DNA from: an uncultured Eubacteriales bacterium
GTDB lineage: Bacteria > Bacillota > Clostridia > Oscillospirales > CAG-382
Assembly: GCA_900550505.1 (NCBI GenBank)
Contig: URSI01000025.1
Span: forward strand, 1 to 11,336
Direction: 5' to 3'
DNA length: 11,336 nt
Within the stretch, counting starts at the first letter, position 1, and each line of letters starts with the position of its first letter. Below, one piece after another: positions 1 to 5,389 of the stretch. A program made the position numbers and the translations under genes. The notes beneath the pieces were generated by a model. It saw only the letters and a list, made by a program, of their open reading frames with translations, was not told the origin of the DNA and made no database searches.

Positions 1-55
1 TTATTAGCCCAACGGATTTTGAGTCCGTCACGTCTACCAATTCCATCACACCGGC
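1..55 (-). tRNA. tRNA-Leu (anticodon CAA), 5' part only
   Basis: Read on the minus strand, the gene starts at 55 with the acceptor strand GCCGGTG. It continues through a D-arm typical of leucine tRNAs (ATGGAATTGGTAGAC) and an anticodon stem ACGGA/TCCGT closing the seven-base loop CTCAAAA. The anticodon is therefore CAA (positions 21-19), which reads UUG leucine codons. The following bases begin what should be the long variable arm of a class II tRNA, but the window ends there, so the variable arm, T-arm and 3' acceptor strand are not visible. The gene lies downstream of, and on the same strand as, the PH-like/lipoprotein/NYN gene unit, and it has its own promoter at 94-122. Confidence 0.93.
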
Positions 56-93
56 AAATATTCAATTCCGACCCGCTCCGTGCCGACTTTCAT

Positions 94-122
94 ATTATAT
101 CACAGCGACGGACGGAATTCAA
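94..122 (-). promoter_or_regulatory. Promoter for tRNA-Leu, extended -10 type
   Basis: On the minus strand there is a -35 box TTGAAT (122-117), a 17-bp spacer, and a perfect -10 box TATAAT (99-94) preceded by TGA, which gives the extended -10 TGn element. Transcription would start near 87, leaving a leader of about 32 nt before the mature tRNA 5' end at 55. The -35 box and most of the spacer lie inside the last codons of the PH-like gene, whose stop codon is at 102-100. The near-consensus sequence and exact spacing fit a stable-RNA promoter. Start-site mapping has not been done. Confidence 0.78.
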
Positions 123-567
123 TATCATTTTTGTCATATCCGAGAATTTCGCAAAGTTTTTTATAGAACATTTCGGTCTCGTTTTCTGTTTTCAGGCTGA
201 ATACGACCGTTTGGTCGTCTGTGACGACAGCTATGAGCCTGTCCGCGTCTGCGTAAGAAAACAGCTTGTACTCTCCTATCAGGACATGATAATATTCGCC
301 CGCCGTGTATTTTGCCGTTCTGAAACCGCTGCGGCACACGGCGTTTTCGGGCGCGTCGATAAGCTTTGCTTCTTTTATGTCGGCAACAGATATTTCCGTT
401 CCGTCGAGGAAGCCTTTGACCGTCAGTATGCTGTCATCCACCTCGGCGCTCACTCCGCCTGCAAGAAGATAAAGGAGCAGCGCAGCGGCGGCGACGACCG
501 CCGCTGCTGCCGAGATCGGGAAACGTCGTTTTTTTTCACCTTGCGGTTTCATGATCTTATCCGCCAT
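100..567 (-). CDS. Membrane-anchored small protein, probable bacterial PH-like domain
   Basis: This 155-residue protein has a short basic N-terminus (KKRR at residues 12-15) followed by one hydrophobic alanine/leucine-rich segment at about 17-39, so it is probably anchored with its C-terminus outside the cell. The remaining ~115 residues contain a segment (about 85-147) with the pattern of small bacterial PH domains of the Pfam bPH_5 kind: a Gly-Glu-Tyr turn, Lys-Leu-Phe-Ser-Tyr, a strand with VVFSL, then a C-terminal helix EMFYKKLCEIL. This assignment is by eye and is only moderately secure; the ligand is unknown. It is the third gene of the NYN unit, 24 bp after the lipoprotein stop. No strong ribosome-binding site precedes the ATG at 567, and a second ATG at codon 6 is an alternative start. 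Its last codons hold the tRNA-Leu promoter, and I see no terminator between its stop and the tRNA. Confidence 0.75.
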   Translation of the reverse strand: MADKIMKPQGEKKRRFPISAAAAVVAAAALLLYLLAGGVSAEVDDSILTVKGFLDGTEISVADIKEAKLIDAPENAVCRSGFRTAKYTAGEYYHVLIGEYKLFSYADADRLIAVVTDDQTVVFSLKTENETEMFYKKLCEILGYDKNDIEFRPSL

Positions 568-591
568 TTCTGTTATACTGTATATACGGGC

Positions 592-984
592 TCAGGGCAG
601 AAAATCATAGAACTCGAGCGTCGTGGTAAATGAGACATATACTCTCCTTATGCCGGTGCCGGCAAGATCGGGCGAGATATAAGCTATCGTTTCATTCTCA
701 AAATCCACTATAAGATCATATGCCGCCTCGGCGTCGGTGCCCTCGTTGAATACGATACGGTAGTTGGGAGTTTCCATTCCGGTCTCGTAACCGTAATATG
801 TTCCGTCGGACGTCATTTCTATGGCAAAGTCGAGCTTGTCGCCCGCGGGCAAATCCATTATTTTTTCCAGCTTATCGCCGTCATATTTGTAGAGGAAACT
901 GTCTGCGCCGTCCTGGCAGCTGTGCAGTGAGCAGCACGTCAGAATGATCGCGGTCATAAGCAGAAATACGGTGATTTTTTTCAT
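592..984 (-). CDS. Small lipoprotein of unknown function
   Basis: This 130-residue protein has a classical lipoprotein signal: MKK, a hydrophobic stretch to about residue 18, then a lipobox Leu-His-Ser-Cys with the lipidated cysteine at position 23. The mature part is about 108 residues, acidic and rich in short strand-like segments, and it contains no cysteine after Cys23. I do not recognise a family. It would be tethered to the outer face of the cytoplasmic membrane. Its ATG overlaps the TGA of the upstream NYN gene in an ATGA arrangement (984-981), which suggests translational coupling. The nearest purine-rich stretch (GAGAGG) is about 10 nt upstream and is weak. The next gene downstream is also predicted to be membrane-anchored, so the two may act together at the cell surface, but this is inference from position only. 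Confidence 0.82.
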   Translation of the reverse strand: MKKITVFLLMTAIILTCCSLHSCQDGADSFLYKYDGDKLEKIMDLPAGDKLDFAIEMTSDGTYYGYETGMETPNYRIVFNEGTDAEAAYDLIVDFENETIAYISPDLAGTGIRRVYVSFTTTLEFYDFLP

Positions 985-1808
985 CTTTTGTCAGCCTCTC
1001 GCCTGATGTTCATTCCTCGCAGGATATTATCTGCGGGCTTTTCGTATATTCCGTCGCTCGACAGCAAGCCCCAGTCGACGAACAGTACGGCGCGCCGTTC
1101 CGAGCCTCTCATGACTATAGAGCGTTCGGTCAGGTAGCCGTCTTTTATCAGCGAATTTATGGTGTCGCGCACGTCGTCGGGCTTGATGCGGTGGTTGACG
1201 GATATTTCCTCAATGGTCCGTTTTACGGTCGGGTAACGTCCCGGCTGTGTCTCACACCATGCGAGCCTGTCAAGCACGAGATTGCGGTATCTTTGCTGAA
1301 GCTGTGCGGCCGTGGGCAGTATGACGCTGCGGGTGGCAGTCTCCTGAAGCTGACGTGAAAAACTGTTCCGCACGCCGTATACCCACATCTCTTTTCCCCT
1401 TATGTTTCGTATAAAGGAGCAGACGGAAGAAAAGTGACCGTCGCCCGTAAAGAGTATGAATACGTCTGTGTCTTCTGCTGATATCGCACGCTGATACATA
1501 TTGTCGAGAATTATAAAATCGGTGTAATCCTTGGCGGTGGTGCCGTTGGCGTTCCGCGTATCGATTATCTTGTTTGAATATAATCGTATTCGCCGTATCT
1601 CGTCAGCGAGAGATTTGTGCGAAAAGTCGGCAAAAAAGAATACGTCGGTAAGATTTACGGAGTCCGAAAGCAAGGCGAACCATTCGCCTATATCAGGCTT
1701 CAGACCGAAATTCCGCAAGAGTGAAACATACCAGTGTTCATAATCCACAAACGCCACCGCGCGAGGCAACGCTGCGCGACCCGATGTTTTTTTTGAAAAC
1801 AGTTTCAT
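981..1808 (-). CDS. NYN-domain (PIN-like nuclease fold) protein with C-terminal winged helix
   Basis: This 275-residue protein has an N-terminal NYN/LabA-type domain at about residues 15-166. The visible acidic positions typical of the PIN-like fold are Asp22 in VAFVDYEHW, Lys93/Asp94/Asp97 in AKDYTDF, and Asp123 in the Thr-Gly-Asp-Gly-His-Phe loop that replaces the usual SGDSDF. NYN proteins are metal-dependent RNases in the cases studied, so RNA cleavage or processing is likely but not shown. Residues about 188-230 (TVKRTIEEI, then DDVRDTINSLIKDGYLTE) look like a winged helix-turn-helix, which could bind nucleic acid. The start is set by a consensus ribosome-binding site AAAGGAGGT (1823-1815) six bases before ATG 1808. 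It is the first gene of a unit with a lipoprotein and a PH-like membrane protein. A cytoplasmic nuclease-like protein paired with two surface proteins is an unusual combination. Its target is unknown. Confidence 0.85.
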   Translation of the reverse strand: MKLFSKKTSGRAALPRAVAFVDYEHWYVSLLRNFGLKPDIGEWFALLSDSVNLTDVFFFADFSHKSLADEIRRIRLYSNKIIDTRNANGTTAKDYTDFIILDNMYQRAISAEDTDVFILFTGDGHFSSVCSFIRNIRGKEMWVYGVRNSFSRQLQETATRSVILPTAAQLQQRYRNLVLDRLAWCETQPGRYPTVKRTIEEISVNHRIKPDDVRDTINSLIKDGYLTERSIVMRGSERRAVLFVDWGLLSSDGIYEKPADNILRGMNIRREADKR

Positions 1809-1814
1809 TTACAC

Positions 1815-1823
1815 ACCTCCTTT
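1815..1823 (-). promoter_or_regulatory. Consensus ribosome-binding site of the NYN gene
   Basis: AAAGGAGGT on the minus strand ends 6 nt before the ATG at 1808. It fixes the NYN start and suggests efficient initiation for the first gene of the unit. Confidence 0.88.
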
Positions 1824-1884
1824 CCGTGCGGTAGTAATTCGTCTGAAAAACATGCCGTGAAATTTTTGTTTATATATTTCTGCC

Positions 1885-1911
1885 CCGTCGTACGGTTTAA
1901 GCAGCTTGCTT
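1885..1911 (-). other. Two small adjacent inverted repeats in the NYN leader
   Basis: On the minus strand the predicted leader carries AAGCA-AGC-TGCTT (1911-1899) and CCGT-ACG-ACGG (1895-1885), each a short perfect stem with a three-base loop, separated by three bases. They could form two small hairpins in the roughly 128-nt untranslated region or act as short operator-like sites. They do not match any riboswitch I know, and short palindromes of this size can occur by chance. Confidence 0.3.
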
Positions 1912-1942
1912 CGGTATCGGAAATTTTATTGCATACATATGA

Positions 1943-1971
1943 ATGATACACCACCCGAAGTCCCGTGTCAA
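1943..1971 (-). promoter_or_regulatory. Promoter for the NYN/lipoprotein/PH-like unit
   Basis: On the minus strand there is a perfect -35 box TTGACA (1971-1966), a 17-bp spacer and a -10 box TATCAT (1948-1943). Transcription would begin near 1936, giving a leader of about 128 nt before the NYN ATG. Its -35 box is only 11 bp from the -35 box of the divergent murB promoter, so the two polymerase sites overlap. Confidence 0.7.
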
Positions 1972-1982
1972 GTAAAAAACAC

Positions 1983-2011
1983 TTGCAAAAGCCGTTTGGC
2001 GGATATATACT
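1983..2011 (+). promoter_or_regulatory. Promoter for murB-whiA
   Basis: A -35 box TTGCAA (1983-1988), a 17-bp spacer and a -10 box TATACT (2006-2011) lie just upstream of murB. Transcription would start near 2018, giving a leader of only about 14 nt that begins at the ribosome-binding site. It lies back to back with the promoter at 1943-1971. Confidence 0.68.
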
Positions 2012-2017
2012 ATCTTC

Positions 2018-2025
2018 GAGGGGGT
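2018..2025 (+). promoter_or_regulatory. Ribosome-binding site that sets the murB start
   Basis: GAGGGGGT lies 6 nt before ATG 2032. It supports this start over the in-frame ATG at 1906, which lies upstream of the likely promoter. Confidence 0.8.
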
Positions 2026-2031
2026 GTTGAC

Positions 2032-2889
2032 ATGAGACAAGGTCGCGACGTCAGGCTGGCGCCGTACAGCAGCTTCAATATCGGAGGTCCGGCGCGGGAG
2101 GTCTATTGGCCCGAGAGCAGGGAAGAACTGACGGAGCTGCTCGACTCTTTGCGCACGGCAGGATCGCGCTCGCTGGTCTTCGGCTGTGCCTCCAATGTCG
2201 TTTTCCCGGATGTCTACCTTGACGCTGCGGTGATATTTACTACGGAGCTCAGGGATATCGCGGTATACTCCGATGTGATAGCCGCAGATTGCGGCGTTAC
2301 GCTCTCCCGTGTTGCTATTACCGCGCAGCACAGCGCGCTTGAAGGCGCGGAGTTTCTTTACGGGATCCCGGGCAGCGTGGGCGGCGCGGTAGTTATGAAC
2401 GCCGGCGCATATTCGGGAGAGATCGCGGATATATTTACCGGCGCTACGGTTTATCGTGCCGGGGCGTTGGTCGAGTTAAAACGTGATGATCTTTGTTTCG
2501 GATACCGTAAAAGCGCTCTTCAGGACAGCGACGACGTGGTCGTTTCCGCCCGTTTCCTGCTCAGAGAGGGCGAAACAGATGCCATACGCGCCAAAATGGA
2601 CGACTATATGGAGCGTCGCAAGTCAAAGCAGCCGCTTTCGTATCCGAGCGCCGGAAGCGTTTTCCGAAGACCTGCGGGTCATTATGCCGGCGCGCTGATA
2701 GAACGGGCGGGATTGAAGGGATGCTCGGTCGGCGGCGCGATGGTATCGGATTCGCACGCCGGGTTTATCGTCAATACCGGCGTTGCGACTCAGGATGACG
2801 TCCGCAGACTTGTCGACAGGATAAAGAACAGGGTGCTTGCCGACAGCGGCATAGAGCTTGAGTGCGAGATAAAATTTGTTGATGCGTGA
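2032..2889 (+). CDS. murB: UDP-N-acetylenolpyruvoylglucosamine reductase (MurB)
   Basis: MurB is the cytoplasmic FAD enzyme that uses NADPH to reduce UDP-GlcNAc-enolpyruvate to UDP-MurNAc, the second committed step of peptidoglycan precursor synthesis. The 285-residue product has the FAD-domain entry motif SSFNIGGPA (13-21), the pyrophosphate loop at 50-56 (FGCASNV, where most family members have GGGSN), FLYGIPGSVGGAVVMNAGAY at 108-127, the substrate-site Tyr158 in FGYRKS, and the proton-donor serine Ser209 in PSAGSVF. The C-terminal ELECEIKF holds the conserved glutamate at about 279. The length and the YPSAGSVF form fit the shorter Gram-positive (type II) enzymes. The start at 2032 is chosen from the ribosome-binding site and promoter just upstream. 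The in-frame extension back to 1906 shows no homology. The stop overlaps a possible GTG of whiA by two bases, so the two genes form one transcript. Confidence 0.95.
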   Translation: MRQGRDVRLAPYSSFNIGGPAREVYWPESREELTELLDSLRTAGSRSLVFGCASNVVFPDVYLDAAVIFTTELRDIAVYSDVIAADCGVTLSRVAITAQHSALEGAEFLYGIPGSVGGAVVMNAGAYSGEIADIFTGATVYRAGALVELKRDDLCFGYRKSALQDSDDVVVSARFLLREGETDAIRAKMDDYMERRKSKQPLSYPSAGSVFRRPAGHYAGALIERAGLKGCSVGGAMVSDSHAGFIVNTGVATQDDVRRLVDRIKNRVLADSGIELECEIKFVDA

Positions 2890-2900
2890 CGGAGGGCGCC

Positions 2901-3806
2901 ATGTCGTTTTCGTCTGAGGTAAAGGAATATCTGTTACGGCTGCCGGAAAAACGTGAATGCTGCCGTGCTTCTCTCATACGGGGGATATATACCGGCTGCG
3001 GCGAGGATGACGGGACCGACCTGAGGTTTTCGTTTTCGTCGGAGCCCTGCGCGGTGATTTTTTCCGAGATGATCGCACAGATAATGCCGGTGTTTCCTTC
3101 CGTTCTCGGAAGTGTTGTCACCGTGGCGGGCAGTCAGGAACACGACTTTTTCATTGAACAAATGCATCCGGACAGTTTCCTGACGTCCGTCGCGGGTGAG
3201 GATCCGCACGCCGGTGATCGCTTTTCCGGGAGGGGCTGTGAAAAATGCCGTGAATTTTATATCCGCGGCGTATTTATCGGGTGTGCGAGGGTAACTGATC
3301 CCGCAAAATCATATCATCTTGAGCTTTTGCCGAAGTCTGACCGTATCGGGGAGCTGTCGAAGCTGCTTACCGATTCCGGCTTGCCGCCAAAGCATACGGT
3401 AAGACGTTCCCATGATGTGCTTTACTACAAATCGAGCACGATGGTCGAGGATTTCCTCACGTTTATAGGTGCCGGGAAGTACGCGCTGGGCTTCATGGAG
3501 ACAAAGGTCATAAACCAGCTGCGCGGAGATGTCAACCGCGTGGCGAACTGTGAGATAGCAAACATAGACAAGGCCGCCACCGCAGCGGCAGTGCAGCTTG
3601 AGGCTATAAGGCGGTTGCGTGATGCCGGCGCACTTGAGACGCTGCCGGGGGATCTCCGCGAAACGGCTGCACTGCGCGAGCAGTATGAGGAACTGACATT
3701 GAATGAGCTGAGGATGAAATTCCTGCCGCCTATCAGCAAATCGGGGCTTTCACACAGGCTCAGCCGTATCATAGCTGCCGCCAAGTCGCTTGGTAATGGT
3801 GAATGA
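2901..3806 (+). CDS. whiA: DNA-binding protein WhiA (cell division and sporulation regulator)
   Basis: The 301-residue product matches WhiA along its length. It has the N-terminal MSFSSEVKEYL, and a LAGLIDADG-like core with EFYIRGVFIGCARVTDPAKS starting near residue 118, followed by YHLEL. It then has DVNRVANCEIANIDK at 210-224 and a C-terminal helix-turn-helix region at about 257-293 with LPPISKSGLSHRLSRI. WhiA has a homing-endonuclease fold that has lost nuclease activity. It controls division and sporulation genes in actinomycetes and affects division and nucleoid segregation in Bacillus. The chosen ATG has GGAGGG (2891-2896) just upstream and gives the standard MSFSSEVK start; a GTG at 2886 in the same frame is less likely. 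It follows murB with only 11 bp between murB's stop and this ATG. The rapZ and yvcK genes that usually precede whiA are not here. Confidence 0.95.
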   Translation: MSFSSEVKEYLLRLPEKRECCRASLIRGIYTGCGEDDGTDLRFSFSSEPCAVIFSEMIAQIMPVFPSVLGSVVTVAGSQEHDFFIEQMHPDSFLTSVAGEDPHAGDRFSGRGCEKCREFYIRGVFIGCARVTDPAKSYHLELLPKSDRIGELSKLLTDSGLPPKHTVRRSHDVLYYKSSTMVEDFLTFIGAGKYALGFMETKVINQLRGDVNRVANCEIANIDKAATAAAVQLEAIRRLRDAGALETLPGDLRETAALREQYEELTLNELRMKFLPPISKSGLSHRLSRIIAAAKSLGNGE

Positions 3807-3841
3807 CGCAGTATCATGACTTTCAAAATAAGGACTTTTAC

Positions 3842-3868
3842 GCCCGGGAAAGTTCGCCTGTTCCGGGC
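3842..3868 (+). other. Imperfect GC-rich hairpin downstream of whiA
   Basis: GCCCGGGAA (3842-3850) can pair with TTCCGGGC (3861-3868) with one bulged G and a ten-base loop. It has no U-tract, so it is not a terminator alone. It lies between the whiA stop and the strong terminator and may stabilise the transcript 3' end, or mean nothing. Confidence 0.3.
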
Positions 3869-3877
3869 TTCACGGGC

Positions 3878-3911
3878 AAAAAACGCACCTTTCAAAAAAG
3901 GTGCGTTTTTT
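3878..3911. terminator. Bidirectional rho-independent terminator between whiA and the aro operon
   Basis: A perfect inverted repeat: AAAAAACGCACCTTT (3878-3892), loop CAAA (3893-3896), AAAGGTGCGTTTTTT (3897-3911). The GC core CGCACC/GGTGCG is flanked by A and T runs, so each strand ends in six or more U residues after the stem. It lies 71 bp after the whiA stop on the plus strand and 18 bp after the DAHP synthase stop on the minus strand, and so serves both convergent transcripts. Confidence 0.93.
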
Positions 3912-3929
3912 CGTTCCGGTCATGGGCGC

Positions 3930-4961
3930 TCAGAGCAATGAAGCAATATCGAGCACGAGCCGTTCGCTCTTTTCCCAGCCCAGACACGGGTCGGTGATCG
4001 AGCAGCCGGGCACTTCGTCGGTGCTTATAGGCTGGTTGCCGTCTTCGAGGTAGCTTTCTATCATAAAGCCTTTGACTAAGCGTGCGATGTCGGGATTATG
4101 ACGGCAGGAATGAAGCACCTCCTTGCATATACGCGGCTGTTGCAGATACTTTTTGCCCGAGTTGGCGTGGTTGGTATCGACTATGACAGCCGGGTTTTCA
4201 AGTCCGCTGCGTGCGTACATCTCGCACAGCAGCTCAAGGTCTTCATAATGATAATTGGGCAGGCTCTGGCCGTGCTTGTTCACATATCCGCGCAGTATGC
4301 AGTGGGAGAGCGGGTTGCCGGTCGTGTTGACTTCCCAGCCGCGGTAGATAAATGAGTGCGGGTGGTGCGCTGCGGTCACGGAGTTCATCATGACCGACAG
4401 GTCGCCGCCGGTGGGGTTTTTCATACCCACGGGAATGTCTATGCCGCTTGACACGAGCCGGTGCTCCTGATTTTCACACGACCGTGCACCTACCGCTATG
4501 TATGACAGAAGATCGGACAGGTATCTGTAATTGGCGGGGTAAAGCATTTCGTCTGCGGTCGACATATCGAGCTCCGTCAGCACGCGGGTGTGAAGCGCCC
4601 TGATGGCAAGTATGCCGCGGAAGGGATCGGGTTTTTCGTTTGGATTAGGCTGGTGCAGCATACCCTTGTAGCCGTCGCCCGTGGTGCGCGGCTTGTTTGT
4701 GTATATACGCGGGACGAGCACGAGCTTATCGGACACTTTTTCCTGCAGGATCCGAAGCCTTGTGCAGTATTCAAACACCGCGTCCTCTCTGTCTGCCGAG
4801 CAGGGACCGATGATGAGCAGGAGCTTTTTGCTCTTGCCGGTGAAGATGTCGGATATCTCGCTGTCTATCTTGCTTTTTGTCTGAGAAGCCTTATAAGATA
4901 CGGGGTATTTTTCCTTGACCTCCATCGGTATGGGAAGTTTTCTGATAAAATCCATGGACAT
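3930..4961 (-). CDS. aroF: 3-deoxy-7-phosphoheptulonate (DAHP) synthase, class I alpha
   Basis: This enzyme condenses phosphoenolpyruvate with erythrose 4-phosphate, the first and usually feedback-controlled step of the shikimate pathway. At 343 residues it is close to the E. coli AroF/G/H enzymes. The metal ligands are all visible: Cys54 in IGPCS, His265 in DTNHANS, Glu302 in MIES and Asp324 in SITDP. The substrate loop KPRTT is at 90-94 and GARSCENQEH at 158-167. No chorismate mutase domain is fused to it, unlike class I beta enzymes of many Firmicutes. The N-terminal ~40 residues form the region that in this class binds aromatic amino acids, but which one inhibits it cannot be read from the sequence. 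ATG 4961 lies 4 nt after the aroQ stop with GGAG ahead of it inside aroQ. An ATG two codons later is possible. It is the last gene of the operon, ending at the shared terminator. The symbol could equally be aroG or aroH. Confidence 0.94.
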   Translation of the reverse strand: MSMDFIRKLPIPMEVKEKYPVSYKASQTKSKIDSEISDIFTGKSKKLLLIIGPCSADREDAVFEYCTRLRILQEKVSDKLVLVPRIYTNKPRTTGDGYKGMLHQPNPNEKPDPFRGILAIRALHTRVLTELDMSTADEMLYPANYRYLSDLLSYIAVGARSCENQEHRLVSSGIDIPVGMKNPTGGDLSVMMNSVTAAHHPHSFIYRGWEVNTTGNPLSHCILRGYVNKHGQSLPNYHYEDLELLCEMYARSGLENPAVIVDTNHANSGKKYLQQPRICKEVLHSCRHNPDIARLVKGFMIESYLEDGNQPISTDEVPGCSITDPCLGWEKSERLVLDIASLL

Positions 4962-4965
4962 GATA

Positions 4966-5388
4966 TCATTCTCCGTTCCTGAGAAATTCTATTGCTTCGC
5001 GGTAGCCGTCGAATCCGTGCCCGATGATGGTTTTCACGGCCACCGGCGTAACATACGAAACGTGTCTGAAGTCTTCGCGCTTTGAAACATCCGATATATG
5101 CACCTCGACGGTCGGGATGTTCACTGCCCTGAGCGCGTCCGGTATGGCAACGCTGGTGTGTGTATATGCGGCGGGATTGATGACTATGGCGTCGACAGTC
5201 CCGTACGCCTGCTGTATCTTGTCTACTATCGTGCCTTCGTGGTTTGACTGAAATATTTCATAGTCGATGCCCTCGCACGCTTTGGCTATGAGCGTGCAAA
5301 GCGCCCCGTAGCTTTCCTTGCCGTATATATCCGGCTCCCGTATTCCGAGAAGATTCAGGTTCGGTCCGTTGATTATCAGTATTTTCAA
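4966..5388 (-). CDS. aroQ: Type II 3-dehydroquinate dehydratase
   Basis: This enzyme converts 3-dehydroquinate to 3-dehydroshikimate, the third shikimate step, using the small dodecameric type II fold rather than the Schiff-base type I enzyme AroD. The 140-residue product has the N-terminal INGPNLNLLGIREPDIYG with catalytic Arg17 and Tyr22. Asn71 and His77 fall in INPAAYTHTS, the active-site His97 in VEVHISD, and Arg108 in KREDFR. The length is normal for the family. The start codon is TTG (5388-5386): no ATG gives the conserved N-terminus, and GGAG (5401-5398) lies 9 nt upstream. This Shine-Dalgarno is inside the final codons of the aroE-aroK gene, whose stop is one base before the TTG, so translation is probably coupled. 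Confidence 0.95.
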   Translation of the reverse strand: MKILIINGPNLNLLGIREPDIYGKESYGALCTLIAKACEGIDYEIFQSNHEGTIVDKIQQAYGTVDAIVINPAAYTHTSVAIPDALRAVNIPTVEVHISDVSKREDFRHVSYVTPVAVKTIIGHGFDGYREAIEFLRNGE

Positions 5389-5389
5389 G

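Noticed and set aside
19..633. 204-residue plus-strand open frame across the tRNA, the PH-like gene and the lipoprotein gene end
   Set aside because: It begins inside the tRNA gene and is antisense to two genes with clear signal or membrane segments; no start signal is visible.
1906..2031. In-frame 42-residue N-terminal extension of murB from an ATG at 1906
   Set aside because: It shows no MurB homology, runs across both divergent promoters, and the ribosome-binding site GAGGGGGT at 2018-2025 points to ATG 2032.
2886..2900. GTG at 2886 as the whiA start
   Set aside because: The ATG at 2901 gives the standard MSFSSEVK N-terminus and has GGAGGG at the right distance; the GTG would place that site inside the gene.
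3842..3868. Possible second terminator after whiA
   Set aside because: The hairpin is bulged, has a ten-base loop and no U-tract; the true terminator follows at 3878-3911.
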